Shown here: piece by piece, positions 45,072 to 55,734 of the stretch | How positions within the stretch are numbered: the first letter of the stretch is position 1 | How the letters are laid out: each line of letters starts with the position of its first letter | Source: Halocafeteria seosinensis | Lineage: Eukaryota; Sar; Bigyra; Bicosoecida | Length of the DNA stretch: 57,639 nucleotides | Assembly: GCA_001687465.1 (NCBI GenBank) | Contig: LVLI01000406.1 | Location: forward strand, 1 to 57,639 | Reading direction: 5' to 3' | Made by a program: the position numbers and the translations under genes | The notes under the pieces: generated by a model | The model's input: only the letters and a program-made list of their open reading frames with translations | Told to the model about the DNA's origin: nothing | Databases searched by the model: none

Positions 45072-45591
45072 CTAGGAAACTGTTTCCGTCGCAGTCGTGG
45101 GTAGTAATTTCAGTTTCCGCTTAATGTTATTAACTGTTTCTTCCGAGTGGTAATCATTCTCAGTTAGGAATATGATGCACATTGGAGGAATACCCCATAG
45201 TACGATACTACATTGCTTGGTCCAGTGGTTACGGTTAGTCTTACCGCCAAATTCCTCGAGTTTAAATTCTGCAATGAATGTCACGGTACGGTTTGCAGAG
45301 AAAAGTTAAGACTCGAGCTCCTAGGTAGAAGATCGGGGCGAAACGGATGAAAATGATCATCCTTCAAGCATTCACTTTCGAAAATGACACTACAGCTAGC
45401 AGGTCTTCGTGGTTGTTTGGCGACTCCTGGCTTCCTGACTCAGGCGGGTTACCCCGCGGGTAGCGGCAAAACTTTTGACGAGTGAATACTTCAACTTCAA
45501 CGTGGCTAACGGAACAGGCTGGTTTATTGGCTTTATGAGGGTATTTCCAGGTTTCCCACAGGGTTGATAGCTTCCAGGTTGTTGGAATCAT
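45072..45591 (-). CDS. Small unrecognised two-exon gene (tentative)
   Basis: Two minus-strand frames look coding. The upstream one (45591 or earlier, to about 45370) includes TTWKLSTLWETWKYPHKAN and ends at a possible donor GTGAAT. The downstream one (about 45262 to 45072) includes EFKLEEFGGKTNRNHWTKQC and starts after a possible acceptor CATTGCAG. The donor and acceptor phases do not match for the better downstream frame, so exon limits are unsure and this could be chance. The upstream frame runs into the formin start region, 52 bases from the formin ATG if 45591 is the start. No domain is recognised. Confidence 0.25.
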
Positions 45592-45642
45592 GTCAATCGA
45601 TTCGATGGGATCGTGGTTGGTGACGTAGAAAGTGGCTAAAAA

Positions 45643-48600
45643 ATGAGTCAAAAGTCGTCAGGAGCGGCTCGGAGCAACGATTCCACGCCATTCCATGAGC
45701 AAGAAGAGGTTGCAGGCGACGATGACCCCGTCACCCATGATGACTCTTCGCGGGCAAAGCCGCGAAGAGTTGCCCGTCAGGGCTGGCTCTGGAAACGCAT
45801 GCCGTACTCCACGGACACTGACAAAGAAAAGCAAGTGTATCGTACCATGGGCAGTATTGGAGCACGTGTACGAGGTGTATTTGCCAAGAACCCCCTCTAC
45901 AAGAAGCGTTGGTTTGCATTGAAAGGCGATGTACGTACAGCACACCGTTGTCCCTATCCCTTGTTGGGGAGGGCAAGAGATTCCCTGAGCCACTTGTTTG
46001 GTTTGGTTTGGTTTCCTGTGCAGTTCTTGACTTATTATAGAAATCCTGATGAATACGAACTTGGACGTTCTTTGGGTGCCATTGATTTAACCAAAGTCAT
46101 CGAAGTACATTCCGTTGACGCCAAGAATGCTCCAGGACCAAGTATGGAATTGGTAAGTACCTGGCGTACGTACGGCGGTTGATGTCAACAGGGCATTCAC
46201 AGCCAATGGTAACGCAGGACACTGGCATTCGAAAATATCGTCTATCCGTGGATGGCGGCTCTGCTAACAGTTTACACGAGCTCAATGAATGGATTAGCAT
46301 CATCAAATGGATTGTAAGTTCATCATCTACTCTATGCCCCATTCTGCAACGTCAGTATGGGAAGATATGCGTGCTTTCCTTGCTCAGTCTGGAAATGCGA
46401 TGATAAAGAACCAGGCGATGCGATCATCTCTTGAACGAGCCGGGGAGTCGGGTGCTGCTGGTGGTGGAAAGAGGTTCAAGAGGCGAGAATCGTTGACGAC
46501 GACTCTTCGTCAGTCACAAGAAGAAACTATCCGTCGGTTGACTAATCCACTAGCAAAGCATTCTTCCAAAACTCATGCATCATCACCGACGTCCCAGCAA
46601 ACCTCAACAGGAGGAACAGTGACGACTAATACTGAAGCTGCGCCCAGCACAGGAGCCGCAGAAAGTGAACAGGCCCCAACGGATGCGAACGAGAACAACG
46701 ATCTGCAGGTTAGACTGCAAGAAGCCGAGGAAAAGCTCAATTCTTTCAAGAAGACATTGGAAGAAAAGGAGGAGCGGTTGGTGGAGACACAAAAGCGGAT
46801 AAATGAACTGGAAGAAGAGTTAAAGCACTATCGCGACAGGTTCCATGAGAAATTACAAGAGGAGAACGCCGAGGTGATAAAAGAAAGAGATAACGCCACT
46901 CGTATGCGGGACGCTATGGAAAAGGAAAAGGACAAATTGATATCACAGAATATGGAGCTAAGCAGGGAAAGAGATATGCTCAGGCAGAAATTGTATGAAT
47001 GCACGCCATCTTCAACCAGTGAGAACCCACAGGACCCAAACCAACAGCGGGCACCTCGACCCCAGCCGGGGGCGGTACGCCCACAGGTCCCGTCGTCTGG
47101 CCCACGTCCACAAGCTGGCCCACGTCCTCAAACTGGTCAACGTCCTCAAGCTAATCCACGTCCCCAAGCAGGTCCGCGTCCTCAAGCAGGCGGATCACCC
47201 CGACCTCAGGGAGGAGCACCTCGACCTACACCACCACCGGGAGCTCAGCCTGTACAAGGAGACGCTCCTCGTCCAACTGGTGGTTCCCCTCGTCCCCAGG
47301 GTGGAAGTCCTCGTCCTCAGGCGGCAGGGGGGCCTCGTCCAGCAGCAGGAGGTCCTCGTCCGGCAGCAGGCGCAGCTCGTCCACCTGCACCAAGACCTGG
47401 TGGTCAAGGGTATCCAGGAGCTCCTACTCCACCCCAGCAGAAGCAGCAGCCCAAACGACAACCCAAGAAACCTGTGAAACCTTACGCCTCCTTGCGTCCA
47501 TGGTAAGTCCTGCGAAGTTTTAGCAAATTGTTTCCAGGTACACAAGCTGTTCCATTGGGTATCTCTTCAGGTTCTGGAGTAAGATTCCGGATGCGAAGGT
47601 AGACAACACTGTAAGCGTGCCTTCTACTTTATTCCAGCGCGTCGTATTCTGCTCATCATGTAGCTCTCTTTACGGGCTAATGCAGTTGTGGGAGCTGTTG
47701 ACGGATGAAGATGTTGAACTAGATACAGTACCGCTCCTGAATAAGTTCGCTAAGACCGAAAAAAGCGGAGCAAAATCAACTCCCGAGTCAACCGCTGCAG
47801 AAAAAGAGCGGAAGCAAGCCGCCAAGAAAAAGCCCAAGAAGATAAGCCTACTTGATGGCAAGCGGCAGCAAAACGGAGGAATTCAGCTTGCGAAGTTACA
47901 TTTGAATGCAGAGGTGAGTTGATGCTACAACAGTTTTGTTATTTCGAACTGTTGCCTTTCACTGTCCCTGCGTTTAATGGAGATTCAGCAAACGCGCAAT
48001 GCGCTGATTTCAATGGACGATGAAGTACTCACTACGGACCGTATCCGTTTGCTATACAATCTAATGCCGACGCAAGAGGAGAAGGCTATGCTTGATGATT
48101 ACTGTCAAACAAAGGAAGATGAAGAAGAGTTGACAAATCTCGATCGTTTTCTTTATACACTGGGTAACGTGCCCAAGGCTCAGAAGCGCTTGGATTGTCT
48201 ACAAACTGAGCGCGATTTCCAGGCGCGGGTATGTATATGGGTGCTATTGTAGGTGCGACTGTGTTGTCCTTACCCGATGTGTGAAAATGTTGGTATGAAA
48301 ACAGATACCTGAAATGGGTAACCAAATCGGAACGTTCACTGCTGCTTCCATGAGCGTCGCAGTGAGTCCAGCTGTTCGAGAGATGCTCAGACGTGCTCTG
48401 GCTCTCGGTAACTATGTCAATGGAGACAGCGCTCGAGGGGCTGCCTATGGCTTCAAAGTCGACAGTCTGCTAAAAATGGGCAATGTCCGGAGTACGGATG
48501 GCTCAATGAACCTGCTGGATTATTTTACGAAGTACCTTCTGAGCATGAAAGTAAAAGACGAAGATAAGATCGCACCTAACGTGGAAGAATACACGTTAGA

Positions 48601-49193
48601 AGATGAGTCTAGCGACGAAGAACGTCAGACGAAGAAAGCATTCACACTGCCCAAAACTCCGAATGTCCCTTTCGAACGGACCGAACCGACTGCCGCCCTG
48701 GCAAAAGAAGCTGTCAATGCGGAAACAAGCACGCTTCTCGGCGCTTGTATCCGAGACCTGACGGGATGCTCGGATGCTTCCAGTCTATCATTTTCTCAAT
48801 TGAAGTCCGATTTCAATCAACTTCGAAAGAGCTTTGAAACAGTTGCCAAAGACGTAGACGATGCTGTAAATGCCGGAAAAGAACAAGCAGGTATGTATTT
48901 CCCGTCCTCCACCTGCGGCAACCAGCATTGCTATCATGGGTGGGAATACCTCGGATGCAGGAAGCCAAGAATTGATTGATCGTATGTCTCCATTTGTGGA
49001 GGATGCGGATGAGGTTGTCCAAAGCCTGGAAGAAGAGTTGAACAAACTTGAATGGAAATTCAAGGGTATAGCAAAAGCTTATGGTGAGGATCCTACAAAA
49101 ACTAGTATGGAAGAGTTCTTCGAAACTTTTAGTAAATTCGGTAATGAGCTCAAAGAAGCTGCCGAAAAGCTGTCCCGTGAGCTGAACAATTAG
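45643..49193 (+). CDS. Formin with N-terminal PH domain, coiled coil, FH1 and FH2
   Basis: Formins nucleate and elongate unbranched actin filaments. Nine exons (45643-45930, 46024-46152, 46218-46313, 46388-47502, 47571-47610, 47686-47913, 47989-48228, 48305-48890, 48961-49193) total 2955 bases, 984 residues, in frame. A PH domain (about 46-171; RVARQGWLWKRM, KKRWFALKGD, LNEWISIIKWI) replaces the GTPase-binding module of animal formins. A coiled coil follows (about 279-375), then an FH1 of PRPQAGPRPQ-type repeats (about 376-540). The FH2 includes FWSKIPDAKVDNT, the lasso Trp residues, MPTQEEKAML, REMLRRALALGNYVNG and YGFKVDSLLKMGNVRS, all family hallmarks. Exon 3 could begin 15 bases earlier. 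It converges on TMEM53 with 17 bases between stops. Confidence 0.88.
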
Positions 49194-49210
49194 CCCAGTA
49201 AAACATTGGT

Positions 49211-50451
49211 CTACACTGCTGCCGCTGCTTCGTCTTGCGCGGCACTGCCTACAACTATATGATTATCTTGCGGTAGTAGGACTCCTTGTCCAAAGTTGGC
49301 TACCTCTGTTGCCGACTCTTCATTTCCCAGAGCTATATTAGATTGAATAGACGTGTGAGTTGCGCCCGTCGGCATGAAAAATTCCTCGACAGATTTATCC
49401 ATGAAACTTAAGCAAAGCACGATAAAATTATGAATCGCCATTTTGTAGGGTTTGGTAAAATGCCGGAGACCACTCAAATGCTCAGAACAATCAAACGCAA
49501 TACTCTGTATCGAAGCAGTTCCTCGCGAGCCTCGTTGGCGTATGTGGTTCTCTAGTTCAGAAATAGATATCTGCCTATCTTCTTTTGAATAAAAGTAGAG
49601 TTGCGGCACTTTGCGCTCTCTGAGTTGGCAATGCTCAGAATATTCCCCTGTCTGATTCCAAAACAGGGACAGGATGCTCCTTACAGTCCAGGAAACGGCA
49701 TACTGCACCGTCCAGTGTGGTAGTCGTTCGCTAATGGCTGTTGCAACACTTTCGGTATTATAGGCGTGCGGACAATGATCTAAGATTATTCCCAAAACCT
49801 CGGAGGTTTGCGGTACCACGGGGTCAATTTCATCCCACTGCTTTTGGATTTCGTTGTAAATATGAAAACCGCCACAAGATAGTACATGGAACACAACGGG
49901 GCGTTCATGGAAATACTCCTGCACCAACTTATAATGTGTTGTAGATGTACACACAAACGTTTTCATATAGCTACTCGAGAAGTAGGCTTTGGATAACTTA
50001 CATGAAGCACTCTCAACCCCTCAAGCGTAAACGCTTCCAACCCTCCCGGTTGCAGAAACATTTCGATTGCTGTGCAACTCGCTCGTATTGTGGCAACCCC
50101 AAACTCCATCGTGTAAAAGTTCGCGTACTTTTTTAGCTCCTCATCCGACGCACTCGCCCATCCACAAATAAATACCACAGGTTTGCGTCGAACGTCCTCT
50201 GGTCCATCCCCTTGATGGGAAACCAGGAAAGGCGCTGAGTGCAATGGAAACTCGGATCGCTGGTTAGGCTTCCTGAACGCCACGCCTTCATCTCCCTCCT
50301 CGCCGAGTGCAATCTCCGGGTCCTTGACTTCCATCATCTTGAACCTCCCTTCCGAGGACTCCTCCACCACCACCGAAGAGGCTCCTCCTCCTCCTCCTCC
50401 TCTTCCTACAGTATCATCGTGTTGAAGTTGATGGGGCTGGGAAGCTGCCAT
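49211..50451 (-). CDS. TMEM53/DUF829-family alpha/beta-hydrolase-like protein
   Basis: This family has an alpha/beta-hydrolase-like core; animal TMEM53 lies in the nuclear envelope. Two exons, 50451-50002 and 49927-49211, flank a 74-base intron (GTAAGT...ATAAG); 388 residues result. An acceptor nine bases further in is possible. The upstream GTG at 50478 is not needed. Motifs include KPVVFICGWASASDEELKKY at the start of the fold, VVFHVLSCGGFHIY (nucleophile-elbow position, Cys-Gly instead of Ser/Asn-Gly), GIILDHCPHAYN, QLYFYSKEDRQISISELENH (acid position) and FDCSEHLSGLRHFTKPY (His position). A Cys at the elbow may mean altered chemistry. The first 110 residues are low-complexity and acidic. 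Confidence 0.72.
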
Positions 50452-50755
50452 TCTCTCTCTTCTGCTCCACCTACCCACCGGGTAGAGAAGTTCAAAAGCA
50501 ACACAGATTCTTCCGTAAAAATTCCCCCAAAAAATTTACCTCACTGAGACCTCTATACACTCTATCATACACGGCTATAGGTATAGGTAGGTGGAAGTTT
50601 GTGAAGATGAGGATGTGAAGTTGCCATTTTGACGCCATACAAGGGCATTAAATGAGAGATACCTTGACATTAGTGTTGTAGAGTAACAATATATATATAT
50701 ATACATATATATATAATGGGTATGGGGTGATTTGGGCAGTTAGTTGAGCGGTGAA
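50452..50755. other. Divergent intergenic region with AT repeat
   Basis: 304 bases separate divergently transcribed genes. An alternating AT/TA tract (about 50691-50715) lies about 40 bases before the downstream ATG and could act as a TATA-rich core promoter or as an easily melted spacer. Confidence 0.4.
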
Positions 50756-52729
50756 ATGCCGCGAAAGCGACTGGCTCCGGGTGATAATGGGAGCAGACGT
50801 CAAAGGAGGAGGAGGCGTGGAGGTGGTCGTGGTACAGGTAGAGAATCCCGTGGACGGGGACGCAGACAACACGTGGAGCCCTCGGAAGCGTTCCTACAAG
50901 CGTTAGAGGAGCAACGGGAAGGTATGTGGGCCCCCAATTCAATGTCACACACTGTGGTGTGGTGTGGTGTGGTGTGGTACATATGCATGGTTTTTATTTG
51001 TTACTCATGGCGTTCAGCATTGGCGAGAGAGCGAGAAGAACAAAAGCAACGACAACTAGAGAGTGACGAGGTAGAACATGCAACACCAACAACAGATGAT
51101 AGCAAACTATCTCCCAAGGATGCTGCCAAGGAACACGTCCTCGAGCTAGTCATACCACCAAGCCGTCGAAATTCTCAGCAAAAACGCAGCAACGGTCCAA
51201 CCATGTCAATTGTTCACGCCCAGACGAGGCTGTCCATCGGCACGTTGCCAAAGCAGGACAGACTGAAAATTCTGGCTAGATGGGAAAACAGAAAATGGGG
51301 AAAACGCGTAAGCCTCGAGTTTCAGTCTTCCTGGGATGTAAATGATCCAGTTTGGAAAATGTTAGCTCATCCGTTTTTACCGAACCTGGTTCTTCGCCAT
51401 CTGTATCCTTCATCAACCGTCAGCTGCGTGGAACTATACGTATTCTATTATATGCTTGCGTCCGGCCGGATAGCACGACACCACCTCAAGTCGTGGGTTT
51501 TTGAGGTGGAGGACATTCACTCAGTCTCGAAGGGGCATACAGTCAGATGGATACCGTATAAGAACCGATTAGCATTTTTGATCGGCTGTTATCAACGAAA
51601 TCGTGCTCTAGTAGTTAGCATCAATTCCGAGGAGCTTGTTCACTGCCTTTCTAGCCGGGAACAAGCAGCACCCGAGTGGGTATCCTGGGAGCGTAGGCAG
51701 TATGCACAAGGGCTTTCCGACCATCCTGATGCCCCACCTCCTGCGCTTTATTTTGGGGCAAACCGGTGGTTGACAACTGGTTCAAAGTATCATCAGCAAC
51801 GGGTGCTACAGTTTCATAAGGAGAGTGAACCACAAGCTGCCCGAATAGCACTCCCACTCGGAGTCGAGATAGAGCGGTTAGCTATGTTGTCACTTGCTGA
51901 TGATACTGGAAATACAAATGGTATAACAGCACTGGTGGCTCTTCGTAACGGGCTTATATGCCTTTGGGCTCCCCACCTGTGCTCGTTAAGGACTATCATC
52001 GCTCTCCCGACCAAGTGCTCGGAGATAAAACCCGTGTATTATACCGACGGCGTACTCCTAGAACGCTGGTTCACTTTAGGGACAGAGTCCATGGAGGAAG
52101 CTGCTTTTTATGGAACTCCGTACGTCTTTCTTCGTGACATGGAGGGGTTTGCAGCAGTGTATAATTTAGAAGCATTGCTGCTGTATGGCCCACCCACCAC
52201 TCGAGGTCCCTCGAGAAGTGGACTCTCGTTGAGCCAAAGCCGAAATGCTCCCTTACCATTCAACAAACTAGATGCGAGACGGATTCCCAAGCTTCGTGAG
52301 TTTCCACAAGATGCTTCCGTGGACTCTCAGTTCTTCATTTTTGGTTCGCGCGTTCTCACCTCCAAAGGAACTTGTCGAGGGGTAACTGCGATTTGGCCAC
52401 TGTGGCATAATGGAGACGCCCTCATTTCGTGGAATGTACGTATGATTACCACTCATCAGATCGTTTGGTGGCAAACAAGTGGCGACGAGGGAGGGACATG
52501 TGATGATGTCCTTGTGGACTATGGTATGTATTTCCTGTATCTGATCGACAAATCAGTAACTGTGAGCAAACTCATTAACCATCTGAAGGGTAGGTCCACA
52601 TTGACCGTCTCTACAGAACCGGGCTCATTTACACCGGATACATTTTGTCCCTTAACATGGACGCAAGATGTTCTAAATATGGGGCCCGTAAAAGAATTCG
52701 CATTGACGGAGATCGAGGGCTGCGGATAA
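50756..52729 (+). CDS. Unrecognised protein with basic RG-rich N-terminus
   Basis: I do not recognise this protein. The first ATG in frame is at 50756. An intron of 96 bases (50922-51017, GTATGT...TTCAG) has no stop and keeps the frame, so an unspliced reading looks open; removing it joins an acidic/basic helical stretch smoothly and gives 625 residues. The N-terminal 45 residues are Arg/Gly-rich (RRQRRRRRGGGRGTGRESRG), suggesting RNA binding or nuclear/nucleolar localisation. The rest is about 55 percent hydrophobic or aromatic with several short beta-like strands (AFLIGCYQRNRALVVSI, ALVALRNGLICLWAPH, FIFGSRVLTSKGTCRGVTAI), which could be a divergent beta-propeller. No signal peptide or membrane segment is clear. 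It converges on the amidase-like gene, 40 bases between stops. Confidence 0.65.
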   Translation: MPRKRLAPGDNGSRRQRRRRRGGGRGTGRESRGRGRRQHVEPSEAFLQALEEQREGMWAPNSMSHTVVWCGVVWYICMVFICYSWRSALAREREEQKQRQLESDEVEHATPTTDDSKLSPKDAAKEHVLELVIPPSRRNSQQKRSNGPTMSIVHAQTRLSIGTLPKQDRLKILARWENRKWGKRVSLEFQSSWDVNDPVWKMLAHPFLPNLVLRHLYPSSTVSCVELYVFYYMLASGRIARHHLKSWVFEVEDIHSVSKGHTVRWIPYKNRLAFLIGCYQRNRALVVSINSEELVHCLSSREQAAPEWVSWERRQYAQGLSDHPDAPPPALYFGANRWLTTGSKYHQQRVLQFHKESEPQAARIALPLGVEIERLAMLSLADDTGNTNGITALVALRNGLICLWAPHLCSLRTIIALPTKCSEIKPVYYTDGVLLERWFTLGTESMEEAAFYGTPYVFLRDMEGFAAVYNLEALLLYGPPTTRGPSRSGLSLSQSRNAPLPFNKLDARRIPKLREFPQDASVDSQFFIFGSRVLTSKGTCRGVTAIWPLWHNGDALISWNVRMITTHQIVWWQTSGDEGGTCDDVLVDYGMYFLYLIDKSVTVSKLINHLKGRSTLTVSTEPGSFTPDTFCPLTWTQDVLNMGPVKEFALTEIEGCG

Positions 52730-52769
52730 AGGCTCAGTCAGTGGAGCTGTTATCAATAGAGTGCACGCC

Positions 52770-54328
52770 TTAAAGTTCATTGATGTTTGGAAGTTCTACT
52801 TCAGGTATTATCTTTTCGAGCAAACATCCCATTCCTAGCAAGTCTCTATCGCTACCCGGAATACCGTCGACGCTAATCCCAACAGGAACGTTGTGCGACC
52901 TAGTTTTCCCTATGCTCATGGATAAGCTAGGTAGTCCAGCATTCGCAGAAAACTCTGTGTTGCGAATATGCGTCGCAAACATGGGATGCTGCGTATCGTC
53001 TAGAGTTACGAACTCTCCCTCCCGTATTGTTGAAGGGGGTACGGGGGTTGTCGGCATGACGATCGCCTTAACGCCGTGGAACTCCATTACTTCTTTCAGC
53101 AGCTGTTGCAACCGTGAGCGTTTGGTGTTGACGAGTTCTTTACATGCCGACTCAGAATGAGGACTATCCACAAATAGTGCTTCATGAATGTTCGGAGACT
53201 TCGCCTGTCCTGTTACTTCCTGGAGATTGCGGGGTTTATGCATCTGGTGATGTTGAAGGTAATTGGTGATGTCATTCGAGGCTTCATGAAGCAACATTTT
53301 CGACGATAGCTCTTTGTTCAAGGAAATAAGCTCCTCCGGAAAATCAATGGGTTGGATGGCGACTCCCCTGTTACGCAATCGCCCCAATAGTCTGGTACAC
53401 AAGAACTTGACACCGTCGTCGAGATTGTCCCAAAAGAACCGGTTTGGAACCCCGATCTTACATTCTGCTGGAGGTAGCGGATCGACTCTTGTCGGATGGC
53501 TTTCTCCTGCCAATATCGAATCTAGGAGGGATAAGTCACTCACAGTGCGAGCCATCGGAACCGGAGCATCCCGCGTTGAACACAGCTGCAGAACGCAATC
53601 GGACGCTGCATTGTCCGTATATCTCCTGGTCGAGGGCCGGAATGAGTGGCAACCACAAAATACTGCCGATATTTGTGATGAACCAGCGTCGTCATTTCCA
53701 ATGCCGAAAGGGGTGACGCCAGCTCCAACAATGGCTCCTGTTCCCGAAGCCGCTCCACCAGCAATGAACGCCGTATTGTGAGGGTTCTTAGTTGCTCCTG
53801 TATGTGGATTAATACCGCTGGTCCCAAATCCCAGCTCGTGCATGTTGTTCTTGCCGACAGGGATAGCTCCCGCCCGCAGCAATCTCTGGATGCATTCCAG
53901 GGGCTGCTGATCTTCACCTACGAGATTGTCTGCTAACGCTGGAGTGCCCGCTGTCGTCTTGACCCCGGGTAGATCAAAGCAATCTTCTATACAAAACGGT
54001 ACTCCTCGAAGTGGTTTCTCTGCATTTTCCTCCCCAGTGCCCTGCTCTTGTTCATACGTTGAATTGAGCCTCAAAGCTTGCTCGGCACTCAGAACGGTGA
54101 TAAAGGCGTTGAGTTCTGACACACGGCTAATGTCGCCCAGCACCTGTTCCAGGATCCTGTGTTTGTCCGTGGTCCCGCCAGCCACAGCTTCCGTGTACAC
54201 TTTAATACTCGACCCACGAGGAGTGGTATCCTGCATGTAGACGTCAATAAACCCCCTTGTACACATATATACCACGCACACTTCCTCGATGGGGGTGTTC
54301 TCACACGTACCTGCGGACTCTCGCTCAT
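52770..54328 (-). CDS. Amidase-signature family protein, probably catalytically dead
   Basis: Amidase-signature enzymes use a Ser-cisSer-Lys triad. A tiny first exon (54328-54311, six codons) and a main exon (54230-52770) flank an 80-base intron (GTACGT...TGCAG); 492 residues result. The fold is clear: LRGVPFCIEDCFDLPG, TTAGTPALA, AGAIPVGKNNMHELGFGTSG, GATKNPHN, the signature block AGGAASGTGAIVGAGVTPFG then GNDDAGSSQISAVFCG, and the C-terminal PSLSMSIG. The position of the catalytic Lys (usually VKD/IKD) is Glu88, and the two Ser of GGSSGG are Ala166 and Ala167; only the nucleophile-position Ser190 remains. Loss of two of three triad residues predicts no amidase activity. A precedent is Toc64, an amidase-fold protein used as a binding partner in plants. 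Confidence 0.8.
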
Positions 54329-54349
54329 GATTTTTCCCTTGTCAGCTCA

Positions 54350-55060
54350 CTACAGCTTCCACAAACCAATACACTTTCTTCTAGGACATTGTTAGCACTG
54401 GACAGTACCAGTTCTGGAAGACCAATAGCGTCGAATAACACACTTCCTTCCACAGTTTTTGTTGTGAAGTTGCGGGACGGGATCTTCACATACTGCACTG
54501 GAGCTCAATTTCCCCCTGAAGTCGCGGTAGCTTGGAAGAGGATACCCCACATAACCATAGGTAAACAGTTGTGAGCTGCGGCGCATTGAGCACTTTAATG
54601 CGACGCTCGAAGCACAGCGCCGCTTGCACCATGACCACGGCACGTACGGTTGCATCAACGAAGTCTTGTAGAATCTTCTTGAAGAGGGATAGCGAAAGCC
54701 CATGGTAGAGCCGTTCACTTTTTTCACTTGCTGGGCCTGCTCCTCCGAAAAAGGAGCTGAATTGTCACGACAGTGTATCTCAGTGCCGAGGAATCATTAG
54801 AGTATGCCGTGTAGCTGCTGCTCGTATTAGTTCCAAATATTTGCTGGATTTGCTTATGGGTCGAAACTCCAGGTTGACAAAAGCCATAATTTGAGGATCA
54901 CGGACCATGGAATCTATGACGCGACCAACACCGTTGTGGGCACCGTTTCTGCGTTATCGTGGTGCTCGGTCGCCACGAGCGAAGTTGTCATTGCCGATTT
55001 CGAAAAAGATGACCTTCCCGTCTATTACGAAGACACGAGTCTACACACACACACAAATGT
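54350..55060 (-). pseudogene. Decayed coding relic, family unknown
   Basis: Read on the minus strand from about 55040 to 54350, one frame gives long protein-like stretches (VIDGKVIFFEIGNDNF, GVGRVIDSMVRDPQIMAF, LFKKILQDFVDATVRAV, TVEGSVLFDAIGLPELVL) interrupted by several stops and at least one local frame change. The persistence of one frame over 690 bases suggests a dead gene rather than noise. I recognise no family. The opposite strand is also partly open, so the strand is inferred from residue composition only. It starts just upstream of the amidase-like gene. Confidence 0.3.
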
Positions 55061-55264
55061 CTACACACACTTTCACAGCGAATCTGCCTGCGTCATCCCC
55101 GCTAGTCACCCTATGTTCGTTCAGTTTCAATACATACACGGCAGCAAGTGAATAACTTTATACATATTTTGCCTACCACTTTGTTAAATCTGATGCATAA
55201 AGCACAGTTATCGGTGATTATGTCCCCATCAACATTCGATTCCACTACACTGTACAACACCAAT

Positions 55265-55513
55265 TCATGCTTCTTTTAAACATTGCAAAATTTTGCGATT
55301 CCTCCTTAGTTTGTTACGATCCTCAACTCCCTTAATGAGTGTATTGACATTTGATATGTCATTGTGCATGTCCGTTATACGGTAATAGAGGTCGACGAGC
55401 TCGCATATGATAAAAAAAAAACTGTAGATGAACGACTGTATAATATTCCTTGAGACGGGGGCCGAGCTGCATAGAGGAAATGTGGATTCCGTAATATTCA
55501 AGTAACAAGTCAC
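55265..55513 (-). pseudogene. Relic related to the interior of the 2124-3238 element
   Basis: An 82-codon minus-strand frame includes IICELVDLYYRITDMHND. Its DNA (55300-55420) aligns by eye at about 80 percent to 3005-3110 inside the TIR element, where the matching frame reads IIFELVDLYNYTVHMRND. Synonymous-looking differences suggest a once-coding sequence, perhaps the tail of the transposase or another element protein. No catalytic motif is present in either copy. Confidence 0.4.
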
Positions 55514-55734
55514 TTAGGTCGCTATTTTTACCAGGACAAGCATGATGCTGAACTCCTTCCTACACGTAGTATCCACATATGGCTCTGTATGGCTCGTACT
55601 CCCTAAACGACAATGCGAGTACTGCTGGCCCACAACTGTTTTCGTGGATCGAACGACAATGATGCTCAATACCTCAACGATCAGATCCACCCCAAATTTC
55701 AAACAATGTTACCCCTAGGGGTAACGTCTGAAAT

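Noticed and set aside
46995-47545. Alternative frames through the formin proline-rich region
   Set aside because: They reflect the repeated CCTCGTCC-type codons of FH1; only the PRPQ frame connects PH, coiled coil and FH2.
53314-53917. Several long frames overlapping the amidase-like gene
   Set aside because: They are out-of-frame or antisense shadows; only one frame carries amidase motifs.
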